Assembly: GCF_001949145.1 (NCBI RefSeq)
Contig: NW_019091525.1
Location: 291,999-303,533 of the forward strand
Source: Acanthaster planci
Lineage: Eukaryota; Echinodermata; Asteroidea; Valvatida; Acanthasteridae
DNA length: 11,535 nt
Direction of reading: 5' to 3'
This document shows, piece after piece, positions 6,278 through 11,535 of the stretch (position 1 is its first letter; every line of letters starts with the position of its first letter). The notes beneath the pieces were generated by a model. That model did not search any database, was not told the DNA's origin, and saw nothing but the letters and a program-made list of their open reading frames with translations. The position numbers and the translations under genes were made by a program.

Positions 6278-7615
6278 ATGGTGGAAGGGGGAATTTGAAC
6301 TGGACGAAATGGGGCAAGAGCGTGAACAAGAAAAATTTGAGCAAAGCGAGCGCGACCAAGATTTTGTTGACAGTAACTTATCTTCAGATCGACAAGAAAC
6401 GAGTTTTGTGGAAGGAAATGACCCCATAGTGAGGCCGGGGAGAACCACTGAAGACCAACGTAGAGACCTCACTAAAAAAGCAATGTATGATTTTTATAAA
6501 GAGATTAAAAAATCTACCGGATTTGAATCGACCGTGAAAGACACAAATACATTTAGCCTTGATTCTAAAGGATTACTTTATGCAGACTTTAATGTTGAAA
6601 AAATCTGCCTGACTAGAATACAAAGAGACCCAGGAGGACGACGGTTTCTTGCATTATCTACCTTACAATCCAATTCAGGTAGTATAGATTTTATCACAAC
6701 CACTTTAGGGTTAAAAGGCTACAGGGACCCTGCAACTGAATTAATTGAAGAGGTAGAAGCTGTTTCAGATCACAAATGAAGACGGATCTGTAGACGAATT
6801 AGATGAGGCACTCGATCAACTTCAAGAAATAGTGCAACAGTCTAGTAACTTAAACCCAGAAAATGCAAATTCAGAATTTACTCTAAGAGAGATTAGAGGT
6901 CTTGACCAAAGCTTACAAACAATAAGAGGCCAATTAAAACTTGTAGAAGCTAAGATTGCAGTAAAAGAAAAGTAAAAGAAAATATTCAAACAACTGAAGA
7001 TGCATTGAAGGAACCAGGTATCACGCGAGAACAAAAAAATTCCGAGCTTAAAATTCTTAGAGATTTTAACAATGAGTTAGCAGCATTGAATACCCAGCGA
7101 AAAAAATTAAACATGGGATTTAGAAACCAATTTGAAACGTTAAAAGAAACGATTCAAACAGCTCTAGGTAAAGATTTAACTTTACGCGAACGAATTAATA
7201 TTTTATTTAGAGAACAAGGCGTCATGATCGTAAGCATTTTAACGGCTTTTAGTTTAGCCGTGAGTACCATCGTTAGTAGTATCGTGGCTAGCGTCAAAGC
7301 TGCCGGAGCGAGCGGAGGGAGCCCACCTGCACCAAACTAACGCCGGCTCCCACGCTGACTCCTCCTTCCAAAGGTGGAATTACCGATTGGATCAAACGTC
7401 AACTGTGAAACCTGGCAAACGTGTTGAAGAAACTCGGGTTGAAAGCTTTAGGCGCTTTGCCCGGAATCATCGGTGGCGTTTTAAGTTGGATTTTTAACGT
7501 GGCGAGTAAAGCTGTTGGATGGGTGGCAGATCACGTGTGGACTTTGTTTGTAGGCATGGGTGTTTTGATTTTGACGTACGTGCAAAAGAATGGGTTAAAA
7601 GGCAAAAAAAATTAA
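6278..7615 (+). pseudogene. Large coiled-coil protein with two C-terminal hydrophobic regions, broken
   Basis: One protein of about 440 codons is spread over several frames. The likely start is the ATG at 6278-6280, downstream of TATTTTAAAG; the frame runs into TGA unless the G5 run at 6287-6291 is one base shorter. The main N-terminal piece starts at an internal ATG (6309) and runs 156 aa, acidic at first. Coiled-coil-like pieces follow (ELDEALDQLQEIVQQ; REIRGLDQSLQTIRGQLK; NNELAALNTQRKKLN), then a hydrophobic helix MIVSILTAFSLAVSTIVSSI, a Gly/Pro-rich linker, and a second hydrophobic region (GALPGIIGGVLSWIFNVA, then VWTLFVGMGVLILTYV). Other breaks: about 6774-6779, about 6970-6975 in an A-rich run, about 7325-7340, and in-frame TGA at 7406-7408. 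The architecture recurs in Polintons. A membrane-active minor virion protein is my inference. Confidence 0.62.
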
Positions 7616-7643
7616 ACCTCACTTCAAATTTGGGGTGAGGTTT
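7614..7643. terminator. Strong hairpin at the convergent gene junction
   Basis: AAACCTCAC (7614-7622) and GTGAGGTTT (7635-7643) are perfect 9-bp inverted copies with a 12-base loop, followed by TTT. The first arm overlaps the TAA stop at 7613-7615 of the rightward block. The stop of the leftward block is 23 bp further on, so one hairpin could mark the 3' ends of both transcripts. Hairpin-marked 3' ends are known in some giant viruses and virophages. Confidence 0.6.
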
Positions 7644-7665
7644 TTTACGCCTTAAATCAAACCGT

Positions 7666-8673
7666 TTAAGTTAAAATTTTAAACAACGTAAAACCAATGA
7701 CACCCACGGCAACGGCTCCGATGGTTAAGGACAGTTTTTCTTCGTTGTGCGCGTCTAAAGGCTTACTGAAAACTGGATTTACAATTTGCTTTAAAATTGG
7801 CTTTGGTAACACTTCCGGTTCTGGTTCGATCGCTTTGGTCACTTCTGGGATTTTTCCCAAATTCAAACTCGGTACGTATCCAGTCTTCATATCCGCAGTT
7901 GCGACTTGTAAATTATTGTTACATCCCTCAAAAGTGCCGATGTGCAAGTCCATGTCCGAGGGCACCAGGTATAAACCCGGGGCGACTACAAAATTTAAAG
8001 GTGTTTTTGCGTATTGTAGCGAATCTTGGAATTGGTCGATCGACAGTTCGAGATCGGGGTCCGAATTAATTAAAGATTCCACGATCGTAATAAATTGCCG
8101 TTGCGCGTCTCACTGGTGCCGGTGGCCAAAACGCTGGTCTTGGTCTGTGCCTGTGCCCCTAGTAACGCGTAGACGTAAGCTCGAATTGATTCGTTTACCT
8201 TGGTGATTCCCACGTCCGTCAACCGAGACTTTTTAGGAACAAAATCCCACCAGGCCAAAGTGACCGCGTCCGACTGTGAAATCCAGGTGACCGTGTAGGT
8301 ACTCGCGTGAGTAATCGCGAGTTTGTTTATACGATCTATTCGGGTCTACTCCGTATAAAAGGCACGTTTTGGTAAACTTCCGATGGTCGTAATTATTGCG
8401 TAACGCGTCAAATACGTCGTCGCTAGGAATGGGCATCACGCAGTCGTAAAATATGTTTCGATCAAAACCCACACCGCAGGCCGTCGTCGCGCAATAGACC
8501 GCGAAATTAAATTGATTTTGATAAAACGATATCGACTCGGTAGACCAGCGATTGACGGCTTCAGCCGTGGTGACTTTCGGTAATTCATACGCCTGCGTTA
8601 AATTTGGAAACTCGGTGAAAAGGAATTGTCTTCGTTGACTAAAATTGCTAGACTACTAAAGTTGGCTCCCATT
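7666..8673 (-). pseudogene. Conserved Polinton-type structural candidate with C-terminal membrane helix, broken
   Basis: One gene of about 335 codons, from the ATG at 8671-8673 (MGANFSSLAILVNEDN, preceded by TTTTAAAATAA) to the stop at 7666-7668. Seen in order: NRWSTESISFYQNQFNFAVY with YCATTACGVGFDRN; IPSDDVFDALRNNYDHRKF; TWISQSDAVTLAWWDFVPKK; NESIRAYVYALLGAQAQTKT; NFVVAPGLYLVPSDMDLHIG; a Glu/Pro-rich linker (EPEPEVLPKPILK); and a final helix LTIGAVAVGVIGFTLFKIL. The AWWDFVPKKS and AYVYALLGAQAQT blocks are, to my memory, strongly conserved in Polintons, but I cannot assign a proven function. Breaks: about 8620-8630 in a T4 run (sign of one lost base), about 8330-8341 (one gained), and about 8085-8115 (one lost). 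A virion protein is likely from the tail helix and neighbours. Confidence 0.65.
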
Positions 8674-8677
8674 TATT

Positions 8678-9154
8678 TTAAAAGACTTTTAAAGGAGGTT
8701 CCGTCGGTTGGGTGAAAATGATCGGGTTGATCGTTTTGTCTAACTCGATCAAAATTTTGCCGATGTTATTCAAGAGCTCCCCTCGATTGTTTTTAACAGA
8801 AAAAGTCAATTCACTGATGTTCCTGTCGATTAACTTTTTAGGCGTTTCACAGTGATTGTAGATGCGAGGCTCGGTAGCTATCACGTACAGCAAGTCTAAA
8901 GACTGCCCGTTATAAAAATTATCAAATGTATTTAATTGTTTGCAATGAATAAACGCGAGTTTCAATGGGTTTAAATCGTAAATAACGTTGGGTAAAAGTT
9001 TTAGTTTGGGCAAGTTTAGTAGCTTGGACACTTCTTTATTTAATCGCAACTTGAGACTGGGGTCCGTAATGGCCAAAGTCACCCGTTTAGATTTTGAGTG
9101 AACTTTAAAAGAAACGCCCGGAATCGAGTTCAACAAAAAGTGAAACCAGTCCAT
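8678..9154 (-). CDS. Conserved Polinton-type hypothetical protein, 158 aa (or the C-terminal part of the upstream gene)
   Basis: Open from the ATG at 9152-9154 (MDWFHFLLNSIPGVSF) to the TAA at 8678-8680. It looks beta-rich: SKRVTLAITD, LLNLPKLKLL, LKLAFIHCKQL, LDLLYVIATEPRIY, NISELTFSVKNNRGELL, GKILIELD. The order (a short LLNL segment, a Cys-ending strand, an LLYVIATE strand, then SELTFSVKNNRG) resembles a jelly-roll-like protein common in invertebrate genomes and Polintons; a minor capsid or spike role is only a guess. Its start overlaps the end of the upstream frame by 25 bp, shifted in the direction of one lost base. So it may be a true overlapping gene or the second half of one longer broken gene. 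The next gene downstream begins 4 bp after its stop. Confidence 0.6.
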   Translation of the reverse strand: MDWFHFLLNSIPGVSFKVHSKSKRVTLAITDPSLKLRLNKEVSKLLNLPKLKLLPNVIYDLNPLKLAFIHCKQLNTFDNFYNGQSLDLLYVIATEPRIYNHCETPKKLIDRNISELTFSVKNNRGELLNNIGKILIELDKTINPIIFTQPTEPPLKVF

Positions 9155-9816
9155 GCTATAATAACCGGGGATACCACGATGCTTCCTCTTTGGCCCTGAG
9201 GTAATGGTTCAGATGAGCTTCGCGAATGAAGTCTGTCGTATATAGGTTCAGTTAGCCCCGTCAAAAACAGTCTTTTACTTAATTCTCTTCTGGGTCTCGT
9301 GGGTGTTACGGGGGAGTTGGTGGTAGGTCGAGTCGGGGGATTCCCTTCGTAAATTTCATCCAAAGCTTGTCTTTGCCCCTCGACCAGTGAAGCTTATTTG
9401 ACTTTTTTATCGTCGATATCAAAAGCTAAACGAGCTCGCGTTTCTGATGGTTGTCTTTGGTTTAACTGATCTTCTAAATTCTAAAAACTGATGATTCTAA
9501 ATTCTACCGCTAAATTGCCTCTTTTATTTGCTTGGATCAATCTGTTTTTAGCTGTTTGTACTAATTCTGAACTGGGAGATACGTCCGTTCTTTCCACTGA
9601 GGGTATTCCGGGAGGTCGTTCGCCAAGTACCTCCGCGGGCCTACCGTCCAAGTTTGTATCCCACTCAATTTCAGTGGCGTTTGTTACGTTAAAATATCCA
9701 GCTTCAAACTGAATATTCTTTACTCGGGTGACCTTGTCGCCTTTGGTGTTGTTGATGACATCTCTCAATTTAAACGTCTGCTCGCTCTCGGTTAAGTAAA
9801 ACGCGTGAGTCTCCAT
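9130..9816 (-). pseudogene. Unknown protein with Pro/Thr-rich tail, interrupted by two in-frame stops
   Basis: One continuous frame of 229 codons, from the ATG at 9814-9816 (preceded by TATATAATAAA) to the TGA at 9130-9132, interrupted by TAG at 9481-9483 and TAA at 9394-9396. The first 111 residues are mixed and beta-like (THAFYLTESEQTFKLRDVIN, VKNIQFEAGYFNVTNATEIE) and end in LAVEFRIISF. After the TAG come NLEDQLNQRQPSETRARLAF and DIDDKKVK, then after the TAA a helical stretch VEGQRQALDEIYE and a Pro/Thr/Arg-rich segment (PTRPTTNSPVTPTRPRREL). Coding character continues across both stops, which supports a single decayed gene. I do not recognise its family firmly. It follows the zinc-knuckle gene by 4 bp. 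Confidence 0.55.
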
Positions 9817-9820
9817 TTTA

Positions 9821-10316
9821 TTATATACCTTTTGAAAAATCTTGTTTGGCGAGGTTTAATTTATCGAGGGCGTTTTCCCAGTGCTTATCCGAAACTTGAA
9901 ATAGATCTTTCACTTGAGATTCGGTTTCCCCGGTTGTCTCTTGATATTACACTGCGATTAGAGCCTTCAACGGTTTACCTCTAGAGATCTCGCCGTTTAA
10001 AACTTGGTTTAACTTATATTCTATTTCACCCGCTTCACCGTTTTTAAAACAAATGTTATTTTTTTTAAGGATTTTTCGCGATTTTGGTGGCAGCGGTTTC
10101 CTCCAAACGTGATGCTTGTAATATCGATCTCCCATGTCTACGGGGGTGTACGAGGAAACCCATCCAAAAAAAAAGACCGCAATGTTTACAAGCGTATCTT
10201 TTGTCTATTTCAAGTATTTGGTGGTTACAAGCGGGTATCGGTTTACTTTGTTTTTTAGATCCTGCTATGTGTACTTCCTTTAGATTCAGCAAGTGACAAA
10301 GCTCCGCATCAGTCAT
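9821..10316 (-). pseudogene. Single zinc-knuckle protein, broken by homopolymer indel and in-frame stop
   Basis: One gene of about 165 codons, from the ATG at 10314-10316 to the TAA at 9821-9823. The N-terminal half holds a probable zinc site: ACNHQILEIDKRYACKHCG, with C, H, C and C spaced as a zinc ribbon. Directly after is an A9 run (10156-10164, T9 on the coding strand) where the frame shifts with the sign of one extra base. Coding resumes as VDMGDRYYKHHVWRKPLPPK and KNGEAGEIEYKLNQVLNGE. A TAA at 9947-9949 interrupts, and the same frame goes on with a helical, charged end (ESQVKDLFQVSDKHWENALD). The homopolymer makes replication slippage or a sequencing error likely. The function is unknown; nucleic-acid binding is possible from the zinc site. 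Confidence 0.55.
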
Positions 10317-10354
10317 CTTTTATTAATAGTTCATTTATTTAAGGTAAAAAAAAA

Positions 10355-10390
10355 TTAACCCCAGTTATTCCGAGGAATAACCGAGGTTAA
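10355..10390. terminator. 17-bp inverted repeat downstream of the 10406-11187 gene
   Basis: TTAACCCCAGTTATTCC (10355-10371) and GGAATAACCGAGGTTAA (10374-10390) are inverted copies at 15 of 17 positions with a minimal loop. It lies 15 bp after the stop at 10406 of the leftward gene and before the next leftward ATG. As with the 7614-7643 hairpin, it follows a stop codon closely, so a 3'-end signal is likely. Confidence 0.55.
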
Positions 10391-10405
10391 ATTGATTTTT
10401 CAAAT

Positions 10406-11187
10406 TTAATTGACTTTCAATTCAAACCTGCTAAACGCTTGCAACGCCGACTTACTCGAAATTTGTCCGTCGTTTCTAATTTTCAACATTGTCGCTGTCA
10501 CTCTATACCTAACGCTGGCTCCGCACGACAGTGAACCGTGGGTACCGTAGTATACGTCTTTTGCACAAATAAATGATTGCGCGTCGCATCTCTTATTGAT
10601 AGAATTATCGATATTTGACGAGTCGAGAGATCTTTTTTGGTGATCAAATAGGGAGGCATAGGGATCTATTTTAACGTAAATTTGGTTTTTAGCCGTATAA
10701 GGCGGTTTAACTACATATTCGATCTTGTTCAATTCATCGATTTCGTGACTGGCTTTAAAGGCGTTTACGGTGTTAGACGGGAGATTAGACCCTTGAGACT
10801 CGATAAATTTATAAACGGCCAAATTTATGTGATCGAGTACGTTTGTCGTAGGTGATTGTATCTGGTAACAAATTTGACGACATTGGACGTTTTGGGCGTT
10901 TTATCTCGAGTGCCGTATTTGTAAAGTGGGTGTATACCGTAACATGGTTCTATTGTCATAATCAACAGGCGTTTGTTTTGGCCGTTGTGATGGTAAAAAA
11001 TGGGCGAAGTGTAGGTCCCTTCTTTAACCACGGGTTTTGAAATGATTAATTTACTCGGGTCAAAGGGACCGTATGTGACATTGGGATCGCAGTTGTCGGC
11101 ATTGAGACGCTCGTGGTCGTCTGAAACGATAAATACTTGAGTTGACATGGTTCTGATTTTCCCGGCTTTGATCAAAATTTTTCTCAT
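10406..11187 (-). pseudogene. Conserved Polinton-type protein (structural candidate), frameshifted
   Basis: About 260 codons. Two starts are possible: the ATG at 11185-11187, 2 bp after the upstream gene, or the ATG at 11146-11148 (MSTQVFIVSDDHERLN), which I prefer because the conserved part begins there. Motifs seen: VTYGPFDPSKLIISKPVV, then IMTIEPCYGIHPLYKY with RDKTPKTSN, and after the frame change LPSNTVNAFKASHEIDEL, YVVKPPYTAKNQIYVK, and the C-terminal KDVYYGTHGSLSCGASVRYR. I recognise these blocks from Polinton elements, where a protein of this size is widely kept; a minor capsid role is possible but not shown. The frame changes once, at about 10850-10870, with the sign of one lost base. 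A hairpin follows the stop. Confidence 0.65.
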
Positions 11188-11189
11188 TT

Positions 11190-11535
11190 TTACCTGGCCG
11201 CGTCTATTAATTCGGGTAGGATTTCTACTTTAATTAAATGTTCGACGTCAGCGTCGTATTCAATAATTAATCAAATTTTGTATAAATCTGCGTCGAGTTT
11301 AGTCGCTGAATCGGGCAGTGGCTCGTTTTCTCGCGCGTGCCTCAGCTTTTTATGCTTGCTGTCTACGAGCACCACGTGATCCATTCCTTCCAACTCGACA
11401 CAATTTATGCAGCAGGTGCAGTACGTACAACCAAAACATTCGATACAATGGGCACACTCATAACAGTCTTCGCAACTGTCTAAGGCATTTGAATTTCGGC
11501 AGTCGTATGAATTAAAACAAGCCACGCAATTTATG
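11190..11535 (-). pseudogene. Cysteine-ladder protein, 5' end outside window, in-frame TGA
   Basis: Open at the right edge, so the start lies outside; the first possible start inside is a GTG at 11523-11525, but coding continues upstream of it with another Cys. From the edge leftward, cysteines fall every third residue: the stretch SCEDCYECAHCIECFGC, with CTYCTCCINC after it, gives nine consecutive C-x-x steps. Two earlier cysteines in FNSYDC, and the one upstream of the GTG, keep the same register. A charged region follows (VDSKHKKLRHARENEPLP). TGA at 11271-11273 interrupts, and the frame stays open for another 26 codons (YDADVEHLIKVEILPELIDA) to TAA at 11190-11192. Metal binding or a disulphide-stacked helix is inference. 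The ladder stretch fits no family I can name. Confidence 0.6.

Noticed and set aside
5037-7034. Minus-strand open frames at 5037-5222, 6257-6472 and 6822-7034
   Set aside because: They lie opposite coding regions with better character and lack start motifs.
7697-8206. Open frames on the plus strand, 7697-8206 and 7797-8069
   Set aside because: Both are antisense to the 7666-8673 gene, which has conserved motifs on the other strand.
9491-11515. Plus-strand open frames at 9491-9712, 10084-10296, 10852-11040 and 11318-11515
   Set aside because: Each is antisense to a better supported leftward gene and shows no domain or start motif.
1-11535. Alternative genetic code in which TAA and TAG encode Gln
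   Set aside because: Reading Gln at 69, 2853, 9394, 9481 and 9947 would look natural, but intact genes (139-aa, ATPase, 156-aa, 84-aa) end at TAA or TAG, and TGA also interrupts genes at 1220, 7406 and 11271. Decay explains all cases better.
1-11535. Programmed frameshifting as a general feature of the element
   Set aside because: Shifts occur in nearly every long gene, without a shared slippery heptamer, and coexist with stops and a deletion. Only the T5 site at 2202-2206 is kept as a possible case.
1-11535. Adenain-type cysteine protease expected in this kind of element
   Set aside because: I looked for the His and Cys motifs of the family in all the larger frames and found none. The gene may lie outside the window.
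1-11535. Terminal inverted repeats, tRNA, rRNA, CRISPR array
   Set aside because: No matching ends, cloverleaf, conserved rRNA block or regularly spaced repeat was seen. The GCGAAGCGAGC units are irregularly spaced and partly coding.

Overview
The window reads as the interior of a Polinton/Maverick-type (adintovirus-like) self-synthesising DNA element, the integrated form of a eukaryotic dsDNA virus lineage. It carries the C-terminal end of a protein-primed family B DNA polymerase, a retroviral-type (RVE) integrase, a likely double-jelly-roll major capsid protein, an A32/FtsK-HerA-type packaging ATPase, and a set of small membrane or structural proteins typical of these elements. The sequence is AT-rich and gene-dense, with no introns, tRNA, rRNA or CRISPR. 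The host is a eukaryote that cannot be fixed from the sequence alone; an early-diverging fungus or an invertebrate would fit. Neither terminal inverted repeat is in the window.

Layout. Left end: polymerase 3' end (+, 1-541) converging on the integrase (-, 572-1599), with a conserved 139-aa protein (-, 1611-2030) just upstream of the integrase. A 27-bp AT-rich divergent promoter region (2031-2057) separates these from a long rightward block: a 50-aa protein with a likely frameshifted membrane tail (2058-2257), major capsid protein (2294-3493), packaging ATPase (3500-4138), a zinc-module/HNH protein (4180-4770), a 255-bp gene-free spacer with three hairpins (4771-5025), three small intact proteins (5026-6250) and a large coiled-coil/membrane protein (6278-7615). 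A strong hairpin (7614-7643) sits where this block meets a leftward block: a virion-like protein with a membrane tail (7666-8673), a 158-aa protein (8678-9154), a Pro/Thr-rich protein (9130-9816), a single zinc-knuckle protein (9821-10316), a conserved Polinton-type protein (10406-11187) and a cysteine-ladder protein running off the right edge (11190-11535).

State of the element. It is decayed, or the assembly carries indels. Polymerase, integrase, capsid, HNH and most leftward genes are broken by frameshifts and in-frame stops of all three kinds, while the packaging ATPase and several small proteins are intact. Most frameshifts have the sign of a single lost base, and several lie in homopolymers. 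Short GCGAAGCGAGC-type repeats have expanded inside and beside genes, where they encode Ser/Glu/Ala/Arg tracts.

How the genes would work together: polymerase copies the element, integrase inserts it, the capsid protein forms the shell, the ATPase packages DNA, and the small membrane-active proteins probably build minor virion parts. No adenain-type protease was recognised here. Roles of the unnamed proteins are inferences from company and architecture.
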